The notes under the pieces were generated by a model. That model was not told where the DNA came from. It made no database searches and was given only the letters and a program-made list of their open reading frames with translations. A stretch of 64,000 nt of DNA, taken from the NCBI RefSeq assembly GCF_029080175.1, contig NZ_JARFJC010000012.1; one strand, written 5' to 3'. Shown here piece after piece: positions 11,997 through 21,036 of this stretch. This DNA comes from Luteipulveratus flavus (GTDB taxonomy: Bacteria; Actinomycetota; Actinomycetes; Actinomycetales; Dermatophilaceae). Numbering within the stretch: the stretch's first letter is position 1; each line of letters opens with the position of its first letter. The translations under genes were made by a program, and so were the position numbers.

Positions 11997-13853
11997 ATGA
12001 CCGATCCGGACTCCACCTACAACGCGGGCGCGTCGGTGCCCCCGCGCGTCCCGATCGAGGAGTACGCCGTCATCGGCGACACCGAGACGGCGGCGCTGAT
12101 CAGCCGCGCCGGCTCGCTGGACTGGCTGTGCATCCCGCGGTTCGACTCGCCGTCCTGCTTCAGTGCGCTCCTCGGTACCCCGGAGCACGGGCGCTGGCTG
12201 ATCGGACCGGTCGGCGAGGCCCGCAGCACCCGGGCCTACCGCGGCAGCTCCTGCATCCTGGAGACGGTCCACGAGACCGACACCGGCCGGGTGCGGGTGA
12301 CCGACCTGATGCCGCTGGGCGACGGTCGTGCGGACATCGTCCGGGTGGTCGAGGGCCTCGAGGGCGAGGTCGAGATGCAGCACGAGTGGATCGTGCGGTT
12401 CACCTACGGCAAGGTCCGTCCCTGGGTGTCCCACCACCCCGGCCACGAGCGGGACGACGAGGTCATCGTCGCCATCGCCGGCCCGGACATGCTCCTGCTG
12501 CGCGGCCAGCGGCTCCCGGTGGCCTCGGACGGGCACCACCGCGACCAGTGGACGGTGCGCGCCGGCGACCGGGTGCAGTTCAGCCTCAGCTGGTTCGCGT
12601 CGTGGAAGGAGGTGCCGCCACCCCTGGACATCCCGTCCCGGATCGAGGCGACCTACCAGAAGTCGGCCGACTGGGCGGCCCGCTGCACCTACGACGGGCC
12701 GTACCGCGACGCGGTCGTCCGGTCCCTGCTCATCCTGCGGCTGCTTACCGACACCCGTCGTGGCGGCATCGTCGCCGCCGCCACCACGAGCCTGCCCGAG
12801 GACTTCGGCGGCGAGCGCAACTGGGACTACCGGTACTGCTGGCTGCGGGACGCCTCGCTCACCCTCGAGGCGCTGCTGGCGGTGGGGTACGTCGGCGCCA
12901 CCAAGCTGTGGCGCGACTGGCTCGTGCGTGCCCTCGCCGGTGATCCCGAGGACATGCAGATCATGTACGCCGTCGACGGCGGCCGCGAGCTGCCCGAGCG
13001 GGAGCTGGCCCACCTCCCCGGCTACGCCGACTCCCGGCCGGTCCGGGTCGGCAACGGCGCGGTCGACCAGAAGCAGACGGACGTGCTGGGCGAGGTGATG
13101 ATCGCACTGGAGAACGCGCGCGGGCAGGGTCTGAAGGAGACCTCGCAGAGCTGGGCCGTACAGCGGGCGCTGGTCGAGGACCTGGTCAAGCACTGGGACG
13201 AGCCGGACAACGGGCTGTGGGAGATCCGCGGCCCGCTGCGCCACTTCACCCACTCCCGGGTGATGGTCTGGGCGGCGTTCGACCGCGCGATCCGGGCGGT
13301 CGAGCACCACGGGTACGAGGGACCGGTCGACCGCTGGCGCGAGGTGCGCGACGCGGTCCGGCAGGAGATCCTGGACAAGGGCTTCGACCGGGCGAAGAAC
13401 ACCTTCACCCAGCACTACGACACCACGGAGGTGGACGCCTCCCTCCTGCTGATCCCGCTCGTCGGGTTCCTGCCCGCTGACGACCCGCGCGTCCGCGGCA
13501 CCGTCGCCGCCGTCGAGAACGACCTGATGCGCGACGGGCTGCTGCTGCGCTACCGCACCGAGAGCGGTGTCGACGGGCTGAGCGGCGACGAGCACCCGTT
13601 CCTCGCCTGCTCGTTCTGGCTGGTCGCCGCGTACGCCGTCACCGGCGAGCTCGAGAAGGCCCGGGAGCTGATGGACCGCCTGGTCGGGCTGGCCAACGAC
13701 GTCGGCCTGCTCGCGGAGGAGTACGACCCCAAGGAGCAGCGGATGGTGGGCAACTACCCACAGGCGTTCTCCCACCTGACCTTGATCAACGCCGCTGTCC
13801 ACCTCGCCCAGGCCGAGGCCGCCGCTCGAGCAGGAGCCGACGATGACCGCTGA
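11997..13853 (+). CDS. Glycoside hydrolase family 15 protein (glucoamylase/trehalase type)
   Basis: Probably hydrolyses alpha-glucosidic bonds in the cytosol. The 618-residue protein has the N-terminal beta domain typical of the family (EEYAVIGDTETAALISRAGSLDWLCIPRFDSP), then the (alpha/alpha)6 barrel with NWDYRYCWLRDAS and the late LLAEEYDPKEQRMVGNYPQAFSHL, which carries a catalytic-type glutamate pair. Some actinobacterial members of this exact layout are trehalases, so substrate cannot be assigned. No signal peptide is present. Its last 11 bases overlap the next gene, implying a short operon. Confidence 0.9.
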   Translation: MTDPDSTYNAGASVPPRVPIEEYAVIGDTETAALISRAGSLDWLCIPRFDSPSCFSALLGTPEHGRWLIGPVGEARSTRAYRGSSCILETVHETDTGRVRVTDLMPLGDGRADIVRVVEGLEGEVEMQHEWIVRFTYGKVRPWVSHHPGHERDDEVIVAIAGPDMLLLRGQRLPVASDGHHRDQWTVRAGDRVQFSLSWFASWKEVPPPLDIPSRIEATYQKSADWAARCTYDGPYRDAVVRSLLILRLLTDTRRGGIVAAATTSLPEDFGGERNWDYRYCWLRDASLTLEALLAVGYVGATKLWRDWLVRALAGDPEDMQIMYAVDGGRELPERELAHLPGYADSRPVRVGNGAVDQKQTDVLGEVMIALENARGQGLKETSQSWAVQRALVEDLVKHWDEPDNGLWEIRGPLRHFTHSRVMVWAAFDRAIRAVEHHGYEGPVDRWREVRDAVRQEILDKGFDRAKNTFTQHYDTTEVDASLLLIPLVGFLPADDPRVRGTVAAVENDLMRDGLLLRYRTESGVDGLSGDEHPFLACSFWLVAAYAVTGELEKARELMDRLVGLANDVGLLAEEYDPKEQRMVGNYPQAFSHLTLINAAVHLAQAEAAARAGADDDR

Positions 13854-14565
13854 CCTCCCGGACCACCCCTCGGCCGTCGCCACCCCGGAGGCGCTGGAAC
13901 GCGAGACGGGACGCCTGCGTGACACCGTGGGCCGGCTGACGCCCGACGACCTCGTCGGTCCGTCGCTGTGCACGGGCTGGAGCCGGGGGCACGTCGTCAG
14001 CCACCTCACCGCGAACGCGCTCGGGCTCGCCGACGTCGTCCGCTCGGCCGTGGACGGCGCCGACACGACCATGTACGCGAGCGAGGCCGCCCGCGACGCC
14101 GACATCGAGGCAGGCGCAGGCCGCAGCCCGGCGGAGCACCTGGACCGGCTGACGACCGCCTCGCGCGAGCTCGCGGGCCTGCTGTCCCGGCTGACCCCCG
14201 CGCACGACGACGCGACCTGTGAACGGACCCCGGGCGGCGTCACCGTCCTGGTTCGCGCCGTCCCGTTCCTGCGGCTGCGCGAGGTGGCCTACCACCACGT
14301 GGACCTGCTGCACGGCTTCGCCTTCGCCGACCTGGACGACCGGACCTGCGCGGCGTTCCTCGGCCACGAGCTGAAGGGCCTCGCGGCCGCGGACGCTCCA
14401 CCGGACCTGGTCGTCGCGGCCGAGGGGTACGCGCCCGTACGACTCGGAGCGGGCGGCGTCACGGTCAGCGGCGCGGCCCCCGCCCTGCTCGGCTGGCTGA
14501 CGCGCGGGCTCACCGACGGCGTCACCTCCGACGCCGGCGACCTTCCCCACCGACCGGAGGCCTGA
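13843..14565 (+). CDS. Maleylpyruvate isomerase family (mycothiol-dependent, DinB fold) protein
   Basis: Belongs to the MDMPI/DinB four-helix-bundle group, whose characterised members use mycothiol. The 240-residue protein shows the N-terminal signature GPSLCTGWSRGHVVSHLTANALGLADVV, with the first metal-type histidine, and LREVAYHHVDLLHGF, which supplies the other two. The C-terminal part from about residue 180 looks like the small MDMPI C-terminal domain. It overlaps the GH15 gene and is followed after two bases by a metallo-beta-lactamase-fold gene, so the three form one operon. The actual substrate is not deducible. Confidence 0.85.
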   Translation: MTADLPDHPSAVATPEALERETGRLRDTVGRLTPDDLVGPSLCTGWSRGHVVSHLTANALGLADVVRSAVDGADTTMYASEAARDADIEAGAGRSPAEHLDRLTTASRELAGLLSRLTPAHDDATCERTPGGVTVLVRAVPFLRLREVAYHHVDLLHGFAFADLDDRTCAAFLGHELKGLAAADAPPDLVVAAEGYAPVRLGAGGVTVSGAAPALLGWLTRGLTDGVTSDAGDLPHRPEA

Positions 14566-14567
14566 GC

Positions 14568-15236
14568 ATGAGCACGTACGACGGTCACGTCGAGCCCGGC
14601 GGTGCGACCGCCGTCCGCGAGCTGGAGCGCGCCGTCATCCGCAAGGCGGCGGTGTCGGAGATGAACAACAACGTCTACCTGATCACCTGCCGGTCCACCG
14701 GCGAGCAGCTGCTCGTCGACGCCGCGGACGACCCGGCGCGGATCTCGCGGCTGGTCGACGAGGGCTCCGGCCGGCTCGACGCCCTCGTCACGACTCATCA
14801 GCACTGGGACCACGTACGGGCGCTGGAGGAGGTCCTGCGGTCCACGGGTGCGACGTCGTACGCCGGCGCCGACGACGCGGGTGCCCTGCCCGTCGCGCCC
14901 GACGTACGGCTGGACGACGGCGACGTCGTCCGGGTCGGCGAGCTCACGCTCTCGGTGATCCACCTGCGCGGGCACACCCCCGGCGGCGTCGCGCTCGCCT
15001 ACGACGACCGAGCGGGTCACACCCACCTCTTCACCGGCGACAGCCTCTTCCCCGGTGGGGTCGGCGCCACGAGCCGGTACCCGTACCAGTCGTTTCCCCA
15101 GCTCATCGACGACGTCGAGCACAAGGTGTTCGACCGGTTCGACGACCGCACCTGGTTCTACCCGGGTCACGGGGACGACGGGACCCTGGGCACGGAGCGG
15201 TCCTCCCTCGGCGCCTGGCGGTCCCGCGGCTGGTAA
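14568..15236 (+). CDS. Metallo-beta-lactamase-fold hydrolase (glyoxalase II-like)
   Basis: Dinuclear-metal hydrolase. The metal motif THQHWDH provides His77, His79, Asp81 and His82; His136 (RGHTPGG), Asp158 (GDSLF) and a late PGHGDD histidine complete the site. At 222 residues it is the length of stand-alone glyoxalase II-like enzymes. Pairing with an MDMPI-family gene suggests thiol-conjugate (mycothiol) metabolism, but this is inference. It is the last gene before the restriction-modification island; the 269 bases that follow hold no gene I can support. Confidence 0.88.
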   Translation: MSTYDGHVEPGGATAVRELERAVIRKAAVSEMNNNVYLITCRSTGEQLLVDAADDPARISRLVDEGSGRLDALVTTHQHWDHVRALEEVLRSTGATSYAGADDAGALPVAPDVRLDDGDVVRVGELTLSVIHLRGHTPGGVALAYDDRAGHTHLFTGDSLFPGGVGATSRYPYQSFPQLIDDVEHKVFDRFDDRTWFYPGHGDDGTLGTERSSLGAWRSRGW

Positions 15237-15505
15237 GGCCCGATCTGGGCCGGGTGGCCGATTGAGCCAGTGGGGTCACTTGCGGTCCTTCTTGGAGCAA
15301 CGAGGTGGCCCCGTACGGCTCCAAAGGTGGTCGCCGAGGCCGACCAAGTGTTTGGATGCGCTTGGCCGGCGAGCCTTACGGCGTGACGAATTGAGCCGAT
15401 ACGTCCCCATCGGACGAGCACGAAGCCGCCTCCTCTGCGAGGCTGGCCGGTTCGCCAGGACTCAATGCACTGCAGAGGCCGACGACGTGTTGCCCAGCCG
15501 TCCGA

Positions 15506-15925
15506 TCAACGGGCGCTGACTGCATCAATGACCCGCCGTACGGCCACCTCAAGTGGCTCGTGTTCCCAGATGTGGATGACACGCCATCCGTGATCTACCA
15601 GGGCGGCGTCATGCTCGCGGTCCCGCTCGACGTTGCGACTGAGCTTCGGTATCCAATAGTCCGCGTTGCGGATCGGCTTGGTCCCATGCACAGGGCAGGA
15701 GTGCCAGAAGCACCCATCCACGAAGACAGCCACCTTGGTGCGCGTGAAGACCACATCAGGCCGAACCTTCAGAGCGCCGAGGGCAAGCCGATAGTCCTTA
15801 CGGAAGCGCAACCCTGCTCGGTGCAAGGCGCTCCGCAGAGCAGCCTCGGGCTTCGTCCCTGACCGGCGATTGCCGAGCATCGACGTCCTCGTGGCGGGTG
15901 ACGATGCCCAGGACTCGACGGTCAT
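15506..15925 (-). CDS. vsr: Very short patch repair endonuclease Vsr
   Basis: Nicks next to T:G mismatches that arise when 5-methylcytosine deaminates. The 139-residue protein has the family hallmarks: MLGNRRSGTKPEAALRSALHRAGLRFRKDY, the catalytic RPDVVFTRTKVAVFVDGCFWHSCPVHG (with the metal Asp and zinc-type Cys/His), NADYWIPKL and a terminal WRVIHIWEHE. It lies 18 bases downstream of the nuclease gene and in the same direction as the cytosine methyltransferase. Vsr genes normally travel with a C5 methyltransferase, which agrees with the context. Confidence 0.94.
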   Translation of the reverse strand: MTVESWASSPATRTSMLGNRRSGTKPEAALRSALHRAGLRFRKDYRLALGALKVRPDVVFTRTKVAVFVDGCFWHSCPVHGTKPIRNADYWIPKLSRNVERDREHDAALVDHGWRVIHIWEHEPLEVAVRRVIDAVSAR

Positions 15926-15943
15926 CCGTCAAGCATAGGCCCA

Positions 15944-16795
15944 CTAGATGCGAGCGAACGTGGCGTCGTACTCGTTAGCCATACGTACGATCATGCCGTC
16001 ATAGTGAAAGTTGCTTCCGGGTTGCGGCGCTGGATCGCCCGATACGACCTCGACCGGTCCTCCATCATTTACGAAGTCCAAGACCGTCACGCCGATCGCG
16101 TCGAATCCGTTTCCGGATTTGCCCGATCGCCGCGGCATCTGAGCAACCTTCTCAAGGACACGCAGCGTGTCAGCCGGCTGGCGATGCATTGACTGTTTGG
16201 GCGGGAGGCCTTCTGAAATTCGCTCGCTGTTCATGACAGAGGAGAGAAACGCGGTTGAGTTGTTAACCTGCACATACGCTATGGCAAGCGCTTGGCTCGA
16301 CGCGCCATGTATCGCAAGATGAGAGGAGTTTAATTCGTCGTAGAGGCGAGGCAGCGATTTGACGTGTGCCGTCATGGTTGCCTTTGCCTCAAGGGCCACA
16401 AGGACTGCTCCAACCGGGGCTATCTTGATATCAGGAAGCCCGCCTAACTGACGCTTCTCCTCGTCATTGAGTTCAATTCCATACTGATCGATTAATCCCC
16501 TGAAGGTTCGGGCATCTTCACGGGCTTGCGCAGCCGGGCGCGCGATGACGAGGTCGAGCACCTTCTCGCGGTTGGTCTCAAAGTCCCGCATCTCGTGATT
16601 GACCCCGAGCACGATCTTGCCAGCCTGAGCATGCGCCTGCATCAGTGAAGACTGCGCCAGCAAGTCGAACGCCACGCCCCAGCAACCCACCTTGCTGTGC
16701 CGGTCGGATCGAGAGTTGTACTGCCAGTGCTGACCATACTTGTCAGTAGGGCCAGGCGTGGACAGGAAGCGAGCGAGGATGTCCGAACCATGCAC
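15944..16795 (-). CDS. Putative type II restriction endonuclease (PD-(D/E)XK-like)
   Basis: I do not recognise the family with certainty. The 283-residue protein lies between a C5 methyltransferase and vsr in one operon, which predicts the cognate restriction enzyme. An acidic residue in KVLDLVIARP (about residue 88) and a later ALEAKAT with an E-x-K pair (about residue 137) fit a PD-(D/E)XK nuclease core. No membrane segment or signal peptide is seen. Codon use is visibly more AT-rich than in the flanking housekeeping genes, consistent with transfer. The start ATG follows the methyltransferase stop by nine bases. Confidence 0.65.
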   Translation of the reverse strand: MHGSDILARFLSTPGPTDKYGQHWQYNSRSDRHSKVGCWGVAFDLLAQSSLMQAHAQAGKIVLGVNHEMRDFETNREKVLDLVIARPAAQAREDARTFRGLIDQYGIELNDEEKRQLGGLPDIKIAPVGAVLVALEAKATMTAHVKSLPRLYDELNSSHLAIHGASSQALAIAYVQVNNSTAFLSSVMNSERISEGLPPKQSMHRQPADTLRVLEKVAQMPRRSGKSGNGFDAIGVTVLDFVNDGGPVEVVSGDPAPQPGSNFHYDGMIVRMANEYDATFARI

Positions 16796-16804
16796 CCCGT
16801 GAGG

Positions 16805-18016
16805 CTAGCTCACGCGCCGAGTGCTGCTAGGGACCGCCTCGCCGAACGACCGTGTCGCCCACGTCATCTCGCGGTAGCGGGCCACATCGTCGCGGAATCC
16901 CGCGTAACGTCCAAGGTTTCCCTGCAAGAGGCGGCTATGGAAGCCGTTGATAGCGCGAGCACTCAGCGGCGCGGCACTGTTCAGATCGACGACTGCCGAC
17001 AGGTGCTCGTACTGCGCCATGGTAGGGAACTCCGAGATGGGAATCGCGTGGACCGTCCCTCTCTCGCCCCAAGCAGCTGTGGGCCAGCGGCCGACCACCT
17101 GCTGGCCGTCGAGGTCGACGACGACATCGCCTGGCTTCGCAATACGTCCCGCAACCCATTCGGCCACGCGGGTCGTGACGGCGTTGCCGACCAACTTCCA
17201 GCGAGGGCCGTTCCTACGCGCCAGCGTGAGCACATCTGACCAACCGCGCTCGAACCCCTGCATCTCTTCAGCGTCTTCCACGCTCGGCGTGACAAACAAG
17301 CGGTCGTCGGGAGCGCCCGGAACCCAGATGGCGGGAGGAGATGGAATACCGACACTTGATCCCCCTTTGAGCGTCGGAACTGCGTCCTGCGCCCATCCAA
17401 GGCCACCACGACCCTCGGTCCAATAGAACCCAAAGGCATCGTCTTTGAGGTCCGCCTCGGGCCGCTCACCGGCATCATCAGCGAACAACACGCGACGTGG
17501 GTCCTCGGTCGCCGATGCCAGCAGAATCACGCGGCGTCGGCGTTGCGGGACGCCAGTGAAACGCGAGTCAACGACCCGATACGCCCAGCGGTACCCGAGC
17601 GCCTCAATCTCGTGAACCAGGTAGGCCATCGCCTTGCCCTTGTCGAGGGTCAGCATGTTCGGCACGTTCTCGATCATCAACCACGGCAGACGCTTCTCAG
17701 TGGTGGCAGTTAGCCGAAGTGCCTCGAAGACGTGGGAAACCAGACCGGACTGGGCTCCCGCGATACCGGCCGTGCGGCCTGCCTGCGACAGGTCGGTGCA
17801 GGGGAAGCCGGCCGAGAGCAAGTCCAGTCCGCGCGGGAGGCCGCGCAACTCGCGAACGTCCGGGTGCAACTCCACGTCCGGGAACCGCCGCGACAGGACC
17901 GCCTGAGCAGGCTCCCACCACTCACAGAGCATCTCTGTCCGGAGGCTGTTGCCGAAGGCACGTTCAAAACCGAGCTCAATACCACCGATGCCAGCGAACA
18001 GGCCCGCGATCTTCAC
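16805..18016 (-). CDS. dcm: DNA (cytosine-5-)-methyltransferase
   Basis: Protects DNA by C5 methylation of a cytosine. Motif I (GLFAGIGGIELGFERAF), motif IV with the catalytic Cys (SAGFPCTDLSQAGRTAGI), motif VI (MIENVPNM), motif VIII (VPQRRRRVILLAS) and a C-terminal motif X-like GNAVTT are present in order. The target recognition domain lies between about residues 185 and 260. The protein is 403 residues, and the last 110 go beyond motif X, which is longer than minimal enzymes. It heads the dcm-nuclease-vsr operon. The recognition sequence cannot be read from the protein. Confidence 0.95.
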   Translation of the reverse strand: MKIAGLFAGIGGIELGFERAFGNSLRTEMLCEWWEPAQAVLSRRFPDVELHPDVRELRGLPRGLDLLSAGFPCTDLSQAGRTAGIAGAQSGLVSHVFEALRLTATTEKRLPWLMIENVPNMLTLDKGKAMAYLVHEIEALGYRWAYRVVDSRFTGVPQRRRRVILLASATEDPRRVLFADDAGERPEADLKDDAFGFYWTEGRGGLGWAQDAVPTLKGGSSVGIPSPPAIWVPGAPDDRLFVTPSVEDAEEMQGFERGWSDVLTLARRNGPRWKLVGNAVTTRVAEWVAGRIAKPGDVVVDLDGQQVVGRWPTAAWGERGTVHAIPISEFPTMAQYEHLSAVVDLNSAAPLSARAINGFHSRLLQGNLGRYAGFRDDVARYREMTWATRSFGEAVPSSTRRVS

Positions 18017-18199
18017 AATTTCCTCCTACAGCAGCGACTTCAGAGAACCGTAACGGTCCTCTCCGACAGACCTCAGTCGGCTTGCCGCGACGTGTGGATC
18101 AGGCCGGGATTCCCGCGCGCTCGGCTCGACGCCCGCCCGGCCCGAGCTGGTAGACGCCCATGCGTCCTCGGCCCGGGAGGCCCCTGGTTTGATGACGGG

Positions 18200-18961
18200 G
18201 TGCACGAATCCCTCACCACCCCCCGGGCCGGTCGCGTCGTCGTACCGGTGACCGTGCTCTGGCGCTCCCCCGACGTACCCCGCGGCGTGGACGCCACGAT
18301 GCTCGCCGACGCACCCGACCAGGCACGCTGGCTCGCCGAGATGGACGCGGCAGCGGACCGGGCCGACAGCCGGTGGGGCCTGGACGAGCGCATCGACTCC
18401 CAGCTGGTGGACGGCGAGCCCGTCATCGTCCTGGAGGAGCAGCAGGGATGGTTGCGCGTCGCCGCCCCGTGGCAGCCGCACCACGCCGACGCGCGCGGCT
18501 ACCCCGGCTGGGTGCGCGCGGCGCACGTCCGGACCGCCGATCCGTCGGACCCGTCCTTCGACCGCCTCCCGCCGTGCGCGCCGGCGACGCCCGCCGACGT
18601 GGTCGAGACGGCGCGGCAGCACGTCGGGCTGCCCTACCTGTGGGGCGGGGTGTCCCCGACCGCGCTCGACTGCTCGGGACTGGTCCACCTCGCCTGCCGT
18701 GCCCACGGTGTCGTGGTCCCGCGCGACGGCGGCGACCAGTCCGACGCGAGCGACCCCGTCCACGCGGGCAGTGAGCAGGTCGGCGACCTGTACTTCTTCG
18801 CCCACCCCGGCCAGCTGATCCACCACGTCGGCTTCGTGACCGGTCCGGGACGGATGCTGCACGCTCCGGGGACGGGCACGACCGTCGTCGACGAGCCGCT
18901 CCCCCGAGACCGCCAGGAGACCCTGGTCGCGATCGGTCGCATCCGCGGGCTGTCGCGCTGA
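18200..18961 (+). CDS. NlpC/P60 family cysteine peptidase (C40) with SH3-like N-terminus
   Basis: Likely cleaves cell-wall peptides. Residues 10-115 resemble bacterial SH3 domains (VTVLWRSPDV; EEQQGWLRVAAPW; YPGWVRAAHV). The C-terminal NlpC/P60 domain has the catalytic Cys158 in DCSGLVHLACRAHG and His209 in HHVGFVTG. No signal peptide is seen from the chosen GTG start at 18200, so it may act on imported muropeptides, as the YkfC-type gamma-glutamyl-diamino acid endopeptidases do. The 253-residue length fits that group. No better start lies upstream in this frame that preserves recognisable sequence. Confidence 0.85.
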   Translation: MHESLTTPRAGRVVVPVTVLWRSPDVPRGVDATMLADAPDQARWLAEMDAAADRADSRWGLDERIDSQLVDGEPVIVLEEQQGWLRVAAPWQPHHADARGYPGWVRAAHVRTADPSDPSFDRLPPCAPATPADVVETARQHVGLPYLWGGVSPTALDCSGLVHLACRAHGVVVPRDGGDQSDASDPVHAGSEQVGDLYFFAHPGQLIHHVGFVTGPGRMLHAPGTGTTVVDEPLPRDRQETLVAIGRIRGLSR

Positions 18962-18992
18962 GGCGCACCCAGCCACCCGCCGGCCAGCGTCC

Positions 18993-19868
18993 ATGACACC
19001 GAGGGCCCGGCCCGCGGTCCCCGCACCGACGCTCGTCCTGGTGGCGATCGCGTCGGTCCAGCTCGGCGGTGCCCTCGCGGCGACGCTGCTCCCGGCCATC
19101 GGCGTGACCGGGTCGGTGACGCTGCGCATCCTCGTCGCGGCGGTGATCCTGCTCGTCGTCGCCCGGCCGGACCTGCGGTCGCGCAGCCGGCACGACTGGA
19201 TGACCGTCGGGTCGTACGCCGCGTGCCTCGGCCTGATGAACCTCGCCTTCTACGCGGCGCTGGAGCGGCTGCCCATCGGCGTCACCGTCACGATCGAGTT
19301 CGTCGGGCCGCTCACCCTCGCCGCGTTCACCTCACGCCGGCGCTGGGACGTCCTCGCGGTCGTGGCCGCCGCGTTCGGCGTCGTCCTGGTCTCGGGCGCG
19401 CTCGACACCAGCTGGAGCGACCTGGATCTCGTCGGGATCGCCCTCGCGCTCCTCGCCGGAGCGTGCTGGGCGGGGTACATCGTGACCAGCGCCCGGACGG
19501 GCGCCCGCTTCGCGGGGCTGGACGGCATCGCCATCGCCATGCTGCTCGCGACCGTGGTCATCGCGCCGTTCGGTGTGGTCCACGCGGGCACCGACCTGCT
19601 CGACGGGACGGTCCTGCTCAAGGGCGCCGGCATCGCGCTGCTGTCGTCGGTGGTGCCGTACTCCCTGGAGCTCGTGGCGCTCCGAACGCTGCACGCCAAC
19701 GTCTTCGGGATCCTCCTCAGCCTCGAGCCGGCGGCCGCGGCGCTGGCCGGCCTCGTCGTCCTCGGACAGTCCCTCACTCCCCTGCGCCTGGTCGGCATGG
19801 CCCTCGTCGTGCTCGCCAGCGGGGTCGTGCTCGGGACCCGGCGGACGACCGCCGCACCCGAGGGATGA
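18993..19868 (+). CDS. EamA/RhtA-family transporter (10 TM)
   Basis: Drug/metabolite-transporter superfamily protein, probably an exporter of amino acids or related metabolites. The 291 residues contain about ten hydrophobic segments arranged as two EamA repeats; IGVTVTIEFVGPLTLAAF and the C-terminal LLSSVVPYSLELVALRTLHANVFGILLSLEP are typical of RhtA (threonine/homoserine exporter) relatives. It lies 31 bases after the NlpC/P60 gene. Substrate is not inferable. A strong hairpin follows its stop. Confidence 0.87.
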   Translation: MTPRARPAVPAPTLVLVAIASVQLGGALAATLLPAIGVTGSVTLRILVAAVILLVVARPDLRSRSRHDWMTVGSYAACLGLMNLAFYAALERLPIGVTVTIEFVGPLTLAAFTSRRRWDVLAVVAAAFGVVLVSGALDTSWSDLDLVGIALALLAGACWAGYIVTSARTGARFAGLDGIAIAMLLATVVIAPFGVVHAGTDLLDGTVLLKGAGIALLSSVVPYSLELVALRTLHANVFGILLSLEPAAAALAGLVVLGQSLTPLRLVGMALVVLASGVVLGTRRTTAAPEG

Positions 19869-19871
19869 GAC

Positions 19872-19910
19872 GACGCCGGCCGCAGCACGGGCAGTGCTGC
19901 GACCGGCGTC
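19872..19910. terminator. Bidirectional hairpin terminator between EamA and terC genes
   Basis: GACGCCGG-C-CGCAGCAC (19872-19888) pairs with GTGCTGCG-A-CCGGCGTC (19894-19910), giving 16 base pairs with one internal mismatch and a five-base loop. It lies between convergent genes and can serve both. Confidence 0.75.
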
Positions 19911-19922
19911 AGAGGGCAGTCC

Positions 19923-20915
19923 TCAGACGGACAGCGACGAGCGGTCGTCGTGGCGCGACTTGGCCAGGCTCGCGACCGCGGTGATCCCGAGGACGCCGAC
20001 GATCACCACCAGCGACAACCAGATGGGGATGTCCGGCACGGCGTGAATGGGCTGGCCGCCGTTGATGAACGGCAGGTTGTTCTCGTGCAGGGCGTGCATG
20101 ATCAGCTTGACGCCGATGAACGCCAGCAGCACCGACAGACCGATGCTGAGGTAGACGAGCTTCTTGAGCAGGCCGCCGATGAGGAAGTACAGCTGGCGTA
20201 GACCCATCAGCGCGAAGATGTTGGCCATCAGGACCAGGAACGGCTCCTTGGTCAGACCGAAGATCGCGGGGATCGAGTCGAGGGCAAAGAGCAGGTCGGT
20301 CGTCCCCAGCGCGAGGATCACGATGGCGAAGGGCGTCAGCACCTTCTTGCCGGCCTCGATCGTGCGCAGCCGCACGCCGGCGTCCCAGGACTGGGTGACC
20401 GGAAAGCGCGCCTCGACGAACTTCATCAGGCGGTTCTCCTCGTACTCCTCGTCCGCGTCGCCGTTCTCGCTCGCGAGGTTGTACGCGGTGTAGATGAGGA
20501 ACGCGCCGAAGATGTAGAAGATCCAGGCGAACTGGTTGATGGCCACGGCGCCGACGGCGATGAAGATCCCGCGCAGGACCAGGGCGATGATGATGCCAAC
20601 CATCAGCGCCTCCTGCTGGAACTTCGCCGGCACGTTGAAGCGCGCCATGATGATCAGGAAGACGAAGAGGTTGTCGATCGAGAGCGAGTACTCGGTCAAC
20701 CAGCCGGCGAAGAACTCCCCCGCGTAGCGACCTCCGGAGAAGTACCAGACGCCGAGACCGAAGAGCACGGCCAGCCCGACGAAGAAGATGAGCGCGGTGG
20801 ACGTCTCACGGTTGGAGGGGACGTGGGGACGACGTCCGATGATGAAGACGTCGGCGAGCAGGATCGCGGCGGTGGAACCGACGACGACGATCCAGACCCA
20901 GGGTTCTACATGCAT
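19923..20915 (-). CDS. TerC/Alx family membrane protein (probable Mn exporter)
   Basis: Integral membrane protein of the TerC/Alx group, members of which export Mn(II) or help load metalloproteins during secretion. The 330-residue form starts at ATG 20915 (MHVEPWVW) with GGAAGG upstream; a longer frame to 20981 would run into the structured leader and is rejected. Conserved acidic membrane motifs are present: TEYSLSIDNLFVFLIIMARF and LALGTTDLLFALDSIPAIFG. About eight to nine hydrophobic helices are seen. The riboswitch-like leader just upstream supports Mn-dependent control. Confidence 0.92.
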   Translation of the reverse strand: MHVEPWVWIVVVGSTAAILLADVFIIGRRPHVPSNRETSTALIFFVGLAVLFGLGVWYFSGGRYAGEFFAGWLTEYSLSIDNLFVFLIIMARFNVPAKFQQEALMVGIIIALVLRGIFIAVGAVAINQFAWIFYIFGAFLIYTAYNLASENGDADEEYEENRLMKFVEARFPVTQSWDAGVRLRTIEAGKKVLTPFAIVILALGTTDLLFALDSIPAIFGLTKEPFLVLMANIFALMGLRQLYFLIGGLLKKLVYLSIGLSVLLAFIGVKLIMHALHENNLPFINGGQPIHAVPDIPIWLSLVVIVGVLGITAVASLAKSRHDDRSSLSV

Positions 20916-20947
20916 GGGCAACAGCCTTCCGGGCACGGCAACAGTGA

Positions 20948-21036
20948 CCGGAGGTCTCTCCCGCCCTGCTCGGGCGAACAACCCCGGGCTGCTGGCCGTG
21001 CTGACGGGGGTGCGCTTGGGGGATACTCCCCTCCGT
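20948..21036 (-). promoter_or_regulatory. yybP-ykoY-like (manganese) riboswitch leader of terC
   Basis: Reading the reverse strand, CGGAGG (21035-21030) pairs with CCUCCG (20954-20949) to close a P1 stem. Directly inside P1 are GGAGUA on the 5' side and GAGA on the 3' side, the hallmark internal-loop bases of yybP-ykoY aptamers, and a GUCAGCA segment with GC-rich stems lies between. The element ends about 33 bases before the terC start. yybP-ykoY RNAs bind Mn2+ and commonly precede TerC/Alx genes. No covariance search could be run. Confidence 0.75.

Noticed and set aside
15237..15505. Possible gene remnant between the metallo-hydrolase and vsr (plus-strand frame with RRALRRDELSRYV)
   Set aside because: No recognisable domain, no ribosome site, composition unlike either neighbour; left as non-coding.
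17732..18199. N-terminal extension of the NlpC/P60 frame
   Set aside because: It runs antisense through the methyltransferase gene; GTG 18200 gives the protein-like start.
20916..20981. 22-residue N-terminal extension of TerC
   Set aside because: Lies inside the riboswitch-like leader; ATG 20915 has a ribosome site and matches the family start.
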